Assembly: GCA_029309925.1 (NCBI GenBank)
Contig: JARKND010000001.1
Span: 558,001 to 622,000 of the forward strand
Source: Fulvivirgaceae bacterium JP3-4
GTDB taxonomy: Bacteria; Bacteroidota; Bacteroidia; Cytophagales; Cyclobacteriaceae
Reading direction: 5' to 3'
Length of the DNA stretch: 64,000 bases
Shown: piece by piece, positions 43,057-52,269 of the stretch
Numbering within the stretch: the stretch's first letter is position 1
Layout: each line of letters begins with the position of its first letter
The notes under the pieces: generated by a model
What the model saw: only the letters and a program-made list of their open reading frames with translations
Databases searched by the model: none
What the model was told of the DNA's origin: nothing
Program-made: the position numbers and the translations under genes

Positions 43057-43923
43057 ATGACCCGCGTACTTTACATTATTTTCACGCTCATGTTGTGTGT
43101 GAATTTCACACACGCCCAGTCAACAGACCATACTGCCGAAAATCTCTTCTCAACCAATATCGAAGGCCCCGCTTTCGATAAAAATGGCAACCTTTATGTG
43201 GTGAATTTTCAGAAGGATGGAACGATCGGATTGGTAAAACCAGATGGCACCGTTGAATTATATGTTACGTTGCCCGAAGGCAGCACTGCCAACAGTATTC
43301 AAATCGACTCGAAAGGTTGCATGTTTCTGGCGGACTTCACCGGGCACAACGTGTTGAAGCTTGATCCAAAAACAAAGCAGGTGACAGTGCATGCTCACAA
43401 CGACAAGTTCAACCAACCGAATGACCTTTGTATTAATAAGAAAGATCAGTTGTTTGCCTCAGATCCAAACTGGAAAGAAAGTACTGGTCAGATCTGGCGG
43501 ATCGACCCAAACGGAAAAACGACCTTACTAATGGACGGAATGGGAACGACTAATGGCATCGAGCTGAGCCCGGATGAAAAAACGCTCTATGTCAATGAAA
43601 GCGTTCAGAAAAAAGTATGGGCGTTTGATGTAGACGCATCCGGAAACATTTCCAACAAAAGACTTTTTGCAGAATTTCCCGATTATGGATTTGACGGGAT
43701 GAAGTGTGATAAAAAGGGCAACGTGTACATCACGCGCTATGGCAAGGGAACAATAGCGGTACTTTCACCACAGGGAAAACAGATCAAAGAGATCCAGCTC
43801 AAGGGAAAAAATTGCAGCAATCTTGTATTCGGTGGCAAGGACGGCAAAACTATTTTTGTTACGCTTCAGGATAGAAAAGGAATGGAAAAGTATCATAACG
43901 ACATTCCTGGCAAGAAATACTAA
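43057..43923 (+). CDS. SMP-30/gluconolactonase-like exported protein
   Basis: A 288-residue beta-propeller of the SMP-30/gluconolaconase/LRE type. The signal peptide MTRVLYIIFTLMLCVNFTHA precedes QSTDHTA. Propeller blades are visible as repeating FDKNGNLYVVNF, KLDPKTKQVTVHAHND, QPNDLCINKKDQLFASD and GIELSPDEKTLYVNES. Metal-ligand positions Glu, Asn and Asp of SMP-30 are partly seen (NDL, SPDEK). A lactonase is possible. Start at ATG 43057, as the longer frame to 42988 lies inside the fold-back element. Its stop overlaps the convergent transferase by 4 bp. Confidence 0.82.
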   Translation: MTRVLYIIFTLMLCVNFTHAQSTDHTAENLFSTNIEGPAFDKNGNLYVVNFQKDGTIGLVKPDGTVELYVTLPEGSTANSIQIDSKGCMFLADFTGHNVLKLDPKTKQVTVHAHNDKFNQPNDLCINKKDQLFASDPNWKESTGQIWRIDPNGKTTLLMDGMGTTNGIELSPDEKTLYVNESVQKKVWAFDVDASGNISNKRLFAEFPDYGFDGMKCDKKGNVYITRYGKGTIAVLSPQGKQIKEIQLKGKNCSNLVFGGKDGKTIFVTLQDRKGMEKYHNDIPGKKY

Positions 43924-44525
43924 GGGCACTGATTGACAAGTGCAAGCCTGCTCACAATACTTTTTGGTTGCAGGATTGTGCCGGGAGAGAGTACTGCGTT
44001 TGCACCTATCTTCGAATGGTCGCCAATGAGCGCGCCAAACTTTTGAGAACCCGTTGCCATCGGTTTGCCTCCGCTCAATACAAAAATCTCTTTATTGTCC
44101 CGATCGTTGTGATGGTTTGCCACGATGGAACCTGCCTCGAGATTGACATTCGAACCAATCAGGGAGTCTCCTGCAAAGTTGAAATGCGCAAGGGTTGAGC
44201 GTTCGAGGATGATTGTAGACTTCACTTCACAACCGGGTCCTATGATGACGTTGCGGTCGCAGAAGACCCCCGCCCTGAGATAAGCATGGGCGGCAACAAA
44301 ACAGTTTTCCGAAATAATGACCGGGCCTTTCATCACAACGCCTTCTTCGATCTTCGCAGACTTGTGAATTGCAATATTTCCCTTCACATCAAAATCAGCG
44401 CTGCAGCTTCGAACTTTTTCCAGGATGGTTTCTTCAATCTTTTGTGTTATGCTCCATGGAGATTTTAACACGTGTGACGGGAACGCTCGCGCGAAGGAGG
44501 TAAGATATTCAGAGATTGTGATCAT
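43920..44525 (-). CDS. Left-handed beta-helix (hexapeptide-repeat) acyl/nucleotidyl transferase
   Basis: A 201-residue protein dominated by hexapeptide repeats: IAIHKSAKIEEGVVMKGPVI, VIIGPGCEVKS, LIGSNVNLEAGSIVANHHND and KIGANAVLSPGTIL. These form an LbetaH helix as in GlmU C-terminal acetyltransferase domains or UDP-GlcNAc-like enzymes. There is no N-terminal pyrophosphorylase domain. The start is ATG 44525, sharing one base with the upstream VOC gene stop (TGATG). The substrate is unknown. Confidence 0.82.
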   Translation of the reverse strand: MITISEYLTSFARAFPSHVLKSPWSITQKIEETILEKVRSCSADFDVKGNIAIHKSAKIEEGVVMKGPVIISENCFVAAHAYLRAGVFCDRNVIIGPGCEVKSTIILERSTLAHFNFAGDSLIGSNVNLEAGSIVANHHNDRDNKEIFVLSGGKPMATGSQKFGALIGDHSKIGANAVLSPGTILQPKSIVSRLALVNQCP

Positions 44526-44914
44526 CACATTTCGTAAAGTTCAAGCGGTAGTTTGTCCGGATCTTCGAAAAAAGTAAAACGTTTTCCGGTAAATTCGTCC
44601 ACGCGCACGGGCTCGGCTGATATGTTGTTGGCTTTCAGTTTCGCGACCGCCTCTTCAATATTTGTTACTTCGAACGCAAGGTGTCGCAGTCCGCAGGCCT
44701 CCGGGCGTGAGACGCGTTGAGGCGGATTCGGAAATGAAAATAATTCGATGGCATAGTGATCTCCAATGGCGAGATCGAGCTTCCATGAATCACGTTCTCT
44801 CCGGTAATGCTCTGCCATTACACGCAAGCCGAGAACTTCCGTATAGAAATGCTTCGATTTCTGGTAGTCCTTACAAATTATAGCGATATGATGTATACTA
44901 TTCAGCTTGACCAT
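44525..44914 (-). CDS. VOC/glyoxalase-like protein (YaeR type)
   Basis: A 129-residue vicinal-oxygen-chelate protein: SIHHIAIICKDYQKSKHFYT at the start, then DLAIGDHYAIELFSF and a second beta-alpha-beta half with GLRHLAFEVTNIEEAVAKL and FFEDPDKLPLELYEM. The metal ligands His9-like, Glu57-like, His and Glu are visible. It resembles the YaeR/SMU1112c glyoxalase-like group of unknown substrate. Its stop is fused to the transferase start, so the two are translationally coupled. Confidence 0.85.
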   Translation of the reverse strand: MVKLNSIHHIAIICKDYQKSKHFYTEVLGLRVMAEHYRRERDSWKLDLAIGDHYAIELFSFPNPPQRVSRPEACGLRHLAFEVTNIEEAVAKLKANNISAEPVRVDEFTGKRFTFFEDPDKLPLELYEM

Positions 44915-44984
44915 AAATGAGTTGCCATAATTTCCTCTGATGGATAAAATCCCAATTTGTAAATTTTAATCTAAATTAGGAACC

Positions 44985-45455
44985 ATGGACGTGCTCTGGC
45001 TGGTACTCGGAATCTTTTTAATGCTTGGTGGAATTGCGGGGTCAGTACTTCCGTTCCTGCCCGGCCCTCCACTCTGCTATGTAGCACTCCTGCTTCAACA
45101 GCTTCAAAGCGAACCACCTTACACTTCAGATTTCCTCTGGACCTGGCTCGGCATTACCATCGTGGTGACTGTTATCGATTACTTTATTCCTGTCTATGGA
45201 ACAAAGAAATTTGGTGGAACAAAAGCTGGAATGTGGGGATGTATGATCGGCCTTGTTGCCGGAATCTGGCTCGGACCCGTTGGTATCATCATTGGCCCGT
45301 TCATCGGAGCTTTTATTGGTGAACTGATCGGCAACAGCGATTCAAACCAGGCACTCCGGGCTGCCATCGGGTCGTTCCTTGGATTCCTGGCAGGCACGCT
45401 CATCAAATTGATTGCGTGTTTTGTGATGGCTTACTACTTCGTTGAAGCGTTCTAA
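44985..45455 (+). CDS. DUF456 membrane protein
   Basis: A 156-residue protein of mostly hydrophobic, glycine-rich sequence. The pattern MLGGIAGSVLPFLPGPPLCY near the start and GPVGIIIGPFIGAFIGELIG late in the protein is diagnostic of DUF456. About four transmembrane helices are present. It is transcribed divergently from the VOC gene and alone. Function unknown. Confidence 0.85.
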   Translation: MDVLWLVLGIFLMLGGIAGSVLPFLPGPPLCYVALLLQQLQSEPPYTSDFLWTWLGITIVVTVIDYFIPVYGTKKFGGTKAGMWGCMIGLVAGIWLGPVGIIIGPFIGAFIGELIGNSDSNQALRAAIGSFLGFLAGTLIKLIACFVMAYYFVEAF

Positions 45456-45615
45456 TGTTATCGGGTCATTACACGTTCCATCACTCCTTTATTTTTCCAT
45501 GATGCGTTTCTTTCGCTGCTGAACTTTCCAACATTGCGTTTTTGCCCGTCAGCCGCTATTTCTACATACTATTGAAATTATTTTCTATTTTTACCAACAT
45601 CAAAATCCTGCTATC

Positions 45616-46476
45616 ATGAAAAAAATTCTTGTTCCTACCGATTTTTCAAAGCCTGCGCAAATAGCCACGGACGTTGCGGCAGACATTGCAAAGAAAGCCA
45701 ATGCTGAAGTTACCCTTTTACACATCGTAGAGGAGGCTACCGCAGGCTCATTTAATATCGAAGGAGAAGTCTCGAGCCGCGAAGATGATTGGGAAAACAA
45801 GATCTTCACCATGCGACTGATTGAAAAGGGAAAGAAGCAGCTGGCGAATGCTGTGGAAAATCTCAAGTCGAATGGTGTGAAGGTAAAGAGTGAACTTAAA
45901 ATTGGTGCACCGTTTCACGGAATGCGTTCGATCATAACCGATCACAATGTCGACCTGGTGGTGATGGGCACTGCCGGGCAGACAAAACTTGAAGAAAGTA
46001 TTATCGGATCCAATACTGAAAAAGTCGTAAGGCACTCGAATTGTCCTGTGCTTACGGTGCACAGAAAGCCAAGCAATACAGATTTCAGGAATATAGTATA
46101 CGCCACCTCATTGAGCGAAGATGAAGCGGTGTTCTCCCGCGTGATAAGAAAAACTCAGCAGATGTACGACTCTACTCTCCACCTGGTACGAATCAACACG
46201 CCAGGAAATTTTCAGCGTGACGCGGTGGTGAAGAAGGCGATGAGTGATTTCGCCAGGAAGTTACAGCTGAAAAACTTCACGATAAACGTGTTCAATGACC
46301 TCAGTGAGGAAGAGGGAATTATCTATTTCGCTGACAGCATCAATGCCGATCTTATTGGTATGGCAACGCACGGTCGCACAGGTTTTGCGCATGTTCTTGC
46401 TGGAAGCATTGCTGAAGACGTAGTAAGCCACTCTAAGCGTCCGGTATTGACGTTCGTGACGAAAAACAGAAAGTAA
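45616..46476 (+). CDS. Tandem universal stress protein (two UspA domains)
   Basis: A 286-residue protein with two Usp folds. The first starts [20 protein letters not shown] and has the ATP-binding [20 protein letters not shown]. The second runs from about 150 with [16 protein letters not shown] and ends [20 protein letters not shown] followed by VV. Both G-x2-G-x9-G(S/T)-like loops are partly kept. It probably binds ATP or is a stress-responsive dimer-like protein. It is followed by an intrinsic terminator and monocistronic. Confidence 0.9.
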   Translation: MKKILVPTDFSKPAQIATDVAADIAKKANAEVTLLHIVEEATAGSFNIEGEVSSREDDWENKIFTMRLIEKGKKQLANAVENLKSNGVKVKSELKIGAPFHGMRSIITDHNVDLVVMGTAGQTKLEESIIGSNTEKVVRHSNCPVLTVHRKPSNTDFRNIVYATSLSEDEAVFSRVIRKTQQMYDSTLHLVRINTPGNFQRDAVVKKAMSDFARKLQLKNFTINVFNDLSEEEGIIYFADSINADLIGMATHGRTGFAHVLAGSIAEDVVSHSKRPVLTFVTKNRK

Positions 46477-46495
46477 TCCAACGATAGCCCTAAGC

Positions 46496-46521
46496 AAGCC
46501 CCAATCCGGGGCTTTCTTTTT
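46496..46521 (+). terminator. Terminator of UspA gene abutting the dnaJ start
   Basis: AAGCCCC (46496-46502) pairs with GGGGCTT (46508-46514); TCTTTTT follows. The T run ends 4 nt before the dnaJ ATG at 46526. So a terminator directly precedes a coding start with no room for a promoter. Confidence 0.85.
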
Positions 46522-46525
46522 GACA

Positions 46526-47335
46526 ATGAAGGACTATTACAAAATATTAGGCGTTCATCCCTCAGCGCACGCTGCTGATATCAAGCGCGCTTACCGGAAA
46601 CTTGCGCTCTTATATCACCCTGATAAAAATCCTGATCCCACAGCAGAGCGTTATATCAAAGAAATCAACGAAGCTTACGATGTTCTCTCGGACCCAGAGG
46701 CAAGGCAGGCCTACGACCTAAGGCGAACAAACCCGCTGCACGATATCCTTCAGCATACTCAGACCACGCATCGTGACCCTGCCTATCGCGGGCAGTCACC
46801 AAACCGCCCGAAACGCAAATCAGAAAATGAGAAGATGTTTGAGCTCATGGTTGAGTATCACGCTCACGCGAAATGGATGGTCATCGTGGCGTTTGCTTTC
46901 TGCATCGTGCTTTGCCTGGATCTTCTGATTCCGTTTAAACAGACAACGGACCGAATCGTGGACATCCGCCATTCGAAACAGGTGATGACCAGAGGCAGGT
47001 ATGGTGAGAGCATTACGACAAACATCATCGTATTTGACCATAGCTCACGCGTGAAAATAAGCGCAGTTGACGGTGACAACTTTAATATAGGTGACTATGT
47101 GCAGATCAACAGCTCGGCTTTCTTCGGAATTACGCGCAGTATCGTGGGCAAGAATGCATATGTAGCGGAAGCACCCGTCTCAATTTACGGGACCTTTTTC
47201 TTCGCCCCGATTGTTCTGTTGTTGATCTCCGCTGTCGGGCTCGGTGTGCGAAAGCGAATTGAATTGACATTCAACCTCGGGGTGGCATGCTTCTTTGTGT
47301 TGATATTAAATGTGGTGTTTATCCTAATGAGCTGA
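46526..47335 (+). CDS. Membrane-anchored J-domain protein
   Basis: A 269-residue protein with an N-terminal J domain: [23 protein letters not shown] at 31-33 and [19 protein letters not shown] linker then leads to three hydrophobic segments, near 118-136, 225-245 and 250-268. It lacks the zinc and C-terminal domains of true DnaJ. It would recruit DnaK to the membrane. The frame extends to a TTG at 46520 but ATG 46526 is preferable. A SUI1 gene follows after 1 bp. Confidence 0.88.
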   Translation: MKDYYKILGVHPSAHAADIKRAYRKLALLYHPDKNPDPTAERYIKEINEAYDVLSDPEARQAYDLRRTNPLHDILQHTQTTHRDPAYRGQSPNRPKRKSENEKMFELMVEYHAHAKWMVIVAFAFCIVLCLDLLIPFKQTTDRIVDIRHSKQVMTRGRYGESITTNIIVFDHSSRVKISAVDGDNFNIGDYVQINSSAFFGITRSIVGKNAYVAEAPVSIYGTFFFAPIVLLLISAVGLGVRKRIELTFNLGVACFFVLILNVVFILMS

Positions 47336-47336
47336 T

Positions 47337-47684
47337 ATGGCAAAGAATAACGATTGGAAAAAGCGGGAAGGTGTTGTCTATTCAACCAATCCTGACTTCG
47401 GGTTTGAGTACCAGCAGGATCAGCAGCAAGCCACGTTGCCGCCCCAGCAACAAAATCTGCTGGTTTCGCTCGACAAAAGCGGAAGAGCAGGGAAACAGGT
47501 TACGCTGATCAGCGGATTTGTTGGGACCAGCGATGACTTGGAATCACTTGGTAAGATGCTGAAGTCGAAGTGCGGTGTAGGCGGGTCAGTGAAAGATGGT
47601 CACATCCTCATTCAGGGTGACGTGCGGGAGAAGATCTTACAGATTCTGCAGAAAGAAAAATACAAAGCGAAGCGGGGAAATTGA
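47337..47684 (+). CDS. SUI1/YciH-family translation factor
   Basis: A 115-residue eIF1/SUI1-like protein. The C-terminal domain has SGRAGKQVTLISGFVG, GKMLKSKCGVGGSVKDGHIL and IQGDVREKILQIL, matching the YciH family. The N-terminus (about 1-40) is Gln-rich. In bacteria YciH assists fidelity of initiation. It begins 1 bp after the dnaJ stop and shares its transcript, an association I cannot explain functionally. Confidence 0.92.
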   Translation: MAKNNDWKKREGVVYSTNPDFGFEYQQDQQQATLPPQQQNLLVSLDKSGRAGKQVTLISGFVGTSDDLESLGKMLKSKCGVGGSVKDGHILIQGDVREKILQILQKEKYKAKRGN

Positions 47685-47727
47685 GAAAGATCCAAAAACC
47701 AAAAACCAAGATCCAAAATCAAAAACT
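47685..47727 (+). repeat. Word array (CCAAAAACCAAGATC) after SUI1 gene
   Basis: AGATCCAAAAACC, AAAAACC, AAGATCCAAAATC and AAAAACTG run in tandem from 47688 to 47727, starting a few nt after the stop codon. The same words appear again before nuoD at 63173-63210, so this is a dispersed family. Confidence 0.7.
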
Positions 47728-47775
47728 GCACTTTCGTCACTGCCGGTGTTTCGTGTAGTTTTAAAATTTTAAAGT

Positions 47776-48555
47776 TTAGGAATTTCGTGCTCCGTCAAAC
47801 CATTCCTTGAACTCTGCTACTTTTTCGCGGCTCACAATAATCTCTTTATCAAATTCCTGCTGCAGGGTGATCTTCAGGCGGCTATTGGAATATACCAGCA
47901 CATCCTTAATCGCATTGATGTTGAGAATAAAAGTCCGGTTCAGACGGAAGAAAAGACGGGGATCGAGAATGTCTTCGAGTGCTTCCAGCGTGTAATCGAT
48001 AATAAACTTTCGGTTCTGACTGGTGACGAGATAAACATCACGGCCATCCGCATAGAAAAGACTTATCTGGTCCGAAGTAATCGATCGGATATGTTCACCA
48101 AGCTTCACCATGAAACGGTTTTTGTATTCGCGCGTCTTCATTCCGGAAACCGCCTGCTGAATTTTCTCGCTTTGGTCGGCATTGCTCTGGAATTGCTGAC
48201 GGAGCGATTCAAATTTTTTCAACGCAGAAGAAAGATCGGTAAATGTAATTGGCTTGAGCAGGTAATCGATGCTATTGACCTTAAAAGCATCAAGTGCAAA
48301 TTCATTAAATGCTGTCGTAAATATCACCGGCCTGCGCACCTGCACCTGCTGAAAGATCTGGAAGCTCAATCCATCGATCAGCTGGATATCCATAAAGATC
48401 AGATCGATTGACTCCTGGCTTTCTTTCAGCCACGGAACAGCTGTGCCTACGGAGTCGAAGCGTGCAACGATCTGGATAGTCGCATCATATTTTTGCAGGT
48501 AGCGCTCGAGCTTTTCTGCTGCGGGTACTTCGTCTTCTACAATAATGACTTTCAT
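47776..48555 (-). CDS. LytTR-family response regulator
   Basis: A 259-residue response regulator. The receiver has the phospho-acceptor D56 in LIFMDIQL, the acidic pair VEDE, and Lys in DYLLKPI. The LytTR DNA-binding domain spans about 155-255, with FFRLNRTFILNINAI and IIVSREKVAEF typical. It lies 3 bp after a pseudokinase gene and two after a true LytS-type kinase, so it is the output of this system. Confidence 0.92.
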   Translation of the reverse strand: MKVIIVEDEVPAAEKLERYLQKYDATIQIVARFDSVGTAVPWLKESQESIDLIFMDIQLIDGLSFQIFQQVQVRRPVIFTTAFNEFALDAFKVNSIDYLLKPITFTDLSSALKKFESLRQQFQSNADQSEKIQQAVSGMKTREYKNRFMVKLGEHIRSITSDQISLFYADGRDVYLVTSQNRKFIIDYTLEALEDILDPRLFFRLNRTFILNINAIKDVLVYSNSRLKITLQQEFDKEIIVSREKVAEFKEWFDGARNS

Positions 48556-48558
48556 CGT

Positions 48559-49611
48559 TTACGACAATCCGGTTTCTTCGGCCACAAGGATGACGGGCAA
48601 TTTAACATAATTTTCCTGGTATGCTTTTACTTTGATGAGTGGAAGGTCGCTGTAGAGCGAATACGATTTTTGCAGTCGCGCAAGGGCGATCTCGCTCGAA
48701 GGATGCAGCATCAGTTTGTCGTTGAGCCGGCTTTGTATCGTGATGTAGTCGTCTTCAACGTAACAACGAATTACAAAAGGTTCGAACCGTGTGATGATGG
48801 TGTTTCGGATCATGCCTTCCAGAATCACTGGCAGAGAACCAGGAATCAGCATGTAGTCCAGTTCATCTTCCTCCAGAGACGACTCGAACTTTAACTGGCC
48901 ATGATACTTTTCGTTCAGCAACTTTACCAGCGTTCGTGCTGCCTCGAGCTCGGTTCTGACGGAAACCAGTTCCTGTTGTCGATTTGTGAGCACGTAACGG
49001 TAGGCGCTTGCAAGTGAGTCGATATAATCTTCAGCCTGTTCAACATCGCGATACATCAGTCCGATCAGATTTTCGAGACTTTCATAAAGCAAGTCGGGAT
49101 TGATGTCGTTTTTAAACTCAAGCATTTCCAATTCAAGCACTTCACGCTGCTGCTTTTCTGAATTCAGCTTTAGCGTGTTTTCCTTTTGCAAGTAGTAATT
49201 GCTGAAGTATAGCACATTGTAAAGCAGTGCGGTAACCGTGAAAATCGCAATGAAGATCAACAGCTGCGTACCGGTAATGCTGAACCCATAATAGTAATTG
49301 AAATAAACTTTCAATGCGGCAACAACAATGAAAACAGAGAAAGCGGTGGTGATGATGAATTGGAACAGCATGGTCAGCCCTTCGGATTCCGTCTTGACAA
49401 ATTTTCGGATCAGTACAATACAGATCCTGATAAATTCAAAAGAAATATACGACAGTCCGATGCAGACATAAACCTCCTGCGTGACAAAAAGATCGTTGAC
49501 CTGCGTAACGTTATTGTTCAGTAACAGGATCAGCAGATAGATCAGAACGCCATACACTGGTGGTGCTACGATTCGGAACAAGGGATTATGTATAAAGTAT
49601 CGCTTCATCAC
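48559..49611 (-). CDS. LytS-like pseudo-histidine kinase
   Basis: A 350-residue membrane protein with about four transmembrane helices (12-32, 48-68, 82-105, 115-137) and a kinase-like C-terminal domain. At the site of the phospho-His motif it has FKNDINPDLLYESLEN, so His is replaced by D173. The ATP-binding N-box VENAVKH reads LEGMIRN (264-270) and no G-box is seen. It therefore cannot autophosphorylate in the usual way. It overlaps the upstream true kinase by 4 bp, and the regulator follows after 3 bp. A regulatory partner of that kinase is a reasonable inference. Confidence 0.82.
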   Translation of the reverse strand: MMKRYFIHNPLFRIVAPPVYGVLIYLLILLLNNNVTQVNDLFVTQEVYVCIGLSYISFEFIRICIVLIRKFVKTESEGLTMLFQFIITTAFSVFIVVAALKVYFNYYYGFSITGTQLLIFIAIFTVTALLYNVLYFSNYYLQKENTLKLNSEKQQREVLELEMLEFKNDINPDLLYESLENLIGLMYRDVEQAEDYIDSLASAYRYVLTNRQQELVSVRTELEAARTLVKLLNEKYHGQLKFESSLEEDELDYMLIPGSLPVILEGMIRNTIITRFEPFVIRCYVEDDYITIQSRLNDKLMLHPSSEIALARLQKSYSLYSDLPLIKVKAYQENYVKLPVILVAEETGLS

Positions 49612-50687
49612 GCGGAGTGTTTTTGTTCGATATTTTCCTTGTGGTGAATTACTGGCAGCGACACCATGAACTTTTCATCATCCTTCACTTCAATTTTCTT
49701 GTCGGTGAAGTACTGATACCTGCGCTTGATATTTTCAAGTCCAACGCGGAACGAACTCACGGTGTCAAGCACTCCGGTCTTCGTATTGATCACCTTGAGG
49801 TATGTGTTGTCCTGCGCTGTGATGTAGATGAAGAGCTTCTTGTCTGATGAGAGCGAATTGTGCTTTACCGCGTTTTCAACCAGCATCTGCAACGTCAGTG
49901 GGGGAATCTTGCTGTTCATAATCCCGGAAGGAAGATTGATTTCCACACTGAGTTGCTGCTGGAACCGGATCCTGAGCAAATAGTAGTATGACTGCACAAA
50001 GTCCACCTCTTCTTTTAAGAGGACATACTTTTTGTTCTGCGTTGCCAGAATATACTGATACGTCTGCGCGAGCCTGCGCACAAATTGCTCTGCGGACGGA
50101 AGATCTTTGAAGATGAGTGAGGAGATCGTGTTAAGGCTGTTAAAAAGGTAGTGGGGGCTGATCTGTCCCTTCAATGCTTCGAACTGAAGTTCCAGTTGTT
50201 TTCTCTCGCTCTGCAGTGTTTCTATCTGCGCGATTGCATAATGCTGGTAGGAGTACAGCAACGCATACACCACCTTGTAAATAAACAAAGAGGTCAGCAG
50301 CAGGATGGTAATTTTCACAATCACATCTTCATCCTGCGGGGTTAATCCCGTCCAGAACGACTCTTTTCCTGACAGGTGAATAAAGGCAAGTGACAGCCCT
50401 ATGGTGATCGCCAGGCCAATGGCGAGATTGCTGAGATATCCGGTGAGAAAACGGCCTGCGAAGTATTTTCTCCATGGTATCCATCGATCGAGCAGATGAT
50501 TGAAAAAGTATAGCGCGGCACCGAGCACCCACCCGATGAGAATACTCGCCAGAATCTCTTTGCCCACGGATGCAACCGGGGGAAAAATATTATTCTCGCT
50601 GAAGTGCAGATAGGTATAAAACAGCACACCAAGCGTCCCCGAAGTCGCAAGCAGGATTGCAATTCGTCTTATCCTTTCACTCACCAT
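49608..50687 (-). CDS. LytS/YehU-type sensor histidine kinase
   Basis: A 359-residue sensor kinase of the His_kinase (PF06580) class. About four transmembrane helices precede the catalytic part. The phospho-His is in LKGQISPHYLFNSLN and the ATP-binding N-box is LVENAVKHNSL. The frame reaches a TTG at 50714, but ATG 50687 is preferable. It stands first of three on the minus strand, with a 4-bp overlap to the pseudokinase and then the LytTR regulator. The stimulus is unknown. Confidence 0.88.
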   Translation of the reverse strand: MVSERIRRIAILLATSGTLGVLFYTYLHFSENNIFPPVASVGKEILASILIGWVLGAALYFFNHLLDRWIPWRKYFAGRFLTGYLSNLAIGLAITIGLSLAFIHLSGKESFWTGLTPQDEDVIVKITILLLTSLFIYKVVYALLYSYQHYAIAQIETLQSERKQLELQFEALKGQISPHYLFNSLNTISSLIFKDLPSAEQFVRRLAQTYQYILATQNKKYVLLKEEVDFVQSYYYLLRIRFQQQLSVEINLPSGIMNSKIPPLTLQMLVENAVKHNSLSSDKKLFIYITAQDNTYLKVINTKTGVLDTVSSFRVGLENIKRRYQYFTDKKIEVKDDEKFMVSLPVIHHKENIEQKHSA

Positions 50688-50817
50688 TTGCTTGTATTGC
50701 GCCACGGAAACCAAATTAACGAAATTTGGTAACTATGGATAGTTAATAAATTACAAAATGAGAAGGCCGAATGACGAAGGGATCGATTCGCCATTCGACT
50801 GTAGTTAAATGGAGTTA

Positions 50818-52269
50818 TTATTCCTCGATTGCACGCAGCACCCGACCATAATAGTGCTCTGAGTCAATTCGCTTCGCAGCAGAGCGATACGCGTCCTTCA
50901 TCACGTTATTCCCGGCTTTTACTTTTGGCGCTGCATCGAGCAGCACCTCAGAGATGTAGTGATCAGAATCCATATCCTTTGTGATATTGATGATCGAAAC
51001 AACTTTTGCATCCGGGATAGATTTCGATAACAGGTCGCTTAACACTGTCATTTTGTAGTGATCGCTATCCATCTGGCCGACTGCACTGATCAGCTTTTCA
51101 AACTGCGTCTCTGTCAGATCCTGGCGCTTCAGGAGCGACTTCAACACTTCTGTTCTGTAGTGATCAGACTCAATTGAATTCGTAATGTCGAGCAGGAGCG
51201 TGAGCATTTCATCGGTCAGCTTGTTGTCGAGAAGATGTTTGATTACCTGGGTGACGTAATGATCAGACTCGATACCTTTCACCGACTCAATCACTTTCTG
51301 GAACGATGTGTTGCTCAGTCCTTGCTTGTCCAGTGCCCGTGTAAGCACAACCGTGCGATAGTGATCAGACTCAATGCTTTGGGTTGTTGAGATCATTTCA
51401 GAGATCAAAGCGTCATTGAGGTTGTCCTGCTTGAGCAGCGAGGTCAAAACTTCAGTGATGTAGTGATCTGATTCCATTTTTGATGCTGACTGGAGAATAA
51501 CTTTTACATTCTCGAGCGAGGCGATCTGTCCGCGAAGGGCTTCTTTGATCACAACAGTTTTATAGTGATCAGAGTCCATGTTTTGTGTCGCGCTGAAGAA
51601 AGCCGTTGTGGCTTCTTTAGTCTGCATAAACTTCGACACATTGTTCTTCAGGAATTCTGCGATATAGTGGTCAGACTCCAGGTCATTGGCAAGCTTGCTT
51701 ACAATCGCAGCGTAATCCTTTGTGGCCACGGGATGCTTCATCAGCAGGTTAGCATAATGTGACTTTACGTGATCACTCTCGATTCGTCCGATCTCAGCCA
51801 GCACCGCATTTGTTCCCCCTTGTTTGAAGATTCTTGCTACGCGGCTTTCAGCGCCAATCGTTGTTGTTCGTACAATCTCAGGAAGTATTTCCGCCATCCA
51901 TTGTTTGCCTGCAGGTTCCCATTCCATCTTTGTCCGACCTTCATAGTATTCCTTCTTCACCTTTCCACCGCCAAGCGATTCAATCACCAAAGTGCGCTTG
52001 CTGCCAAAAGTTGTTTTGTTGATTTCGAGATATCCATCATCGGAAATGCTCTTGATGTCTTTGTCATCGTCAGTAAGCTCGATCTTACCGCGCATTTCGA
52101 TATTAAAGTCTGTGACGCCTGTCGAGTGCCTCCAGCGATGCGTTGAGCGGTCGTTGATAATTGTTGTTGTTGATGATGTACTGGTTTCTTTAGCAGTCTC
52201 CTGCGCTACCATGGGCCCGGCCAGCATGGTCATCAGCAATCCCAGGGTAATCATTATTCGGCACTTCAT
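50818..52269 (-). CDS. Exported protein with ten 34-residue SDHY repeats
   Basis: A 483-residue protein with signal peptide ending MVA before QETAKE. Residues about 30-130 form a beta-rich N-terminal domain (IELTDDDKDIKSISDDGYLE). Then ten repeats carry [ED]S[DE]H[YV], with Ser at 165, 199, 233, 267, 301, 335, 368, 402, 435 and 470. The period is 33-35 residues. The surrounding sequence (YITEVLTSLLK) predicts helical solenoid units of HEAT/TPR type. The family is unknown to me beyond being Bacteroidota-like. Transcribed alone, near the divergent amidohydrolase genes and the kinase operon. Confidence 0.8.
   Translation of the reverse strand: MKCRIMITLGLLMTMLAGPMVAQETAKETSTSSTTTIINDRSTHRWRHSTGVTDFNIEMRGKIELTDDDKDIKSISDDGYLEINKTTFGSKRTLVIESLGGGKVKKEYYEGRTKMEWEPAGKQWMAEILPEIVRTTTIGAESRVARIFKQGGTNAVLAEIGRIESDHVKSHYANLLMKHPVATKDYAAIVSKLANDLESDHYIAEFLKNNVSKFMQTKEATTAFFSATQNMDSDHYKTVVIKEALRGQIASLENVKVILQSASKMESDHYITEVLTSLLKQDNLNDALISEMISTTQSIESDHYRTVVLTRALDKQGLSNTSFQKVIESVKGIESDHYVTQVIKHLLDNKLTDEMLTLLLDITNSIESDHYRTEVLKSLLKRQDLTETQFEKLISAVGQMDSDHYKMTVLSDLLSKSIPDAKVVSIINITKDMDSDHYISEVLLDAAPKVKAGNNVMKDAYRSAAKRIDSEHYYGRVLRAIEE

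Noticed and set aside
48559-49611. Pseudogene status for the degenerate kinase
   Set aside because: The frame is full length, overlaps its neighbour by 4 bp and keeps membrane helices, so it looks maintained rather than decaying.
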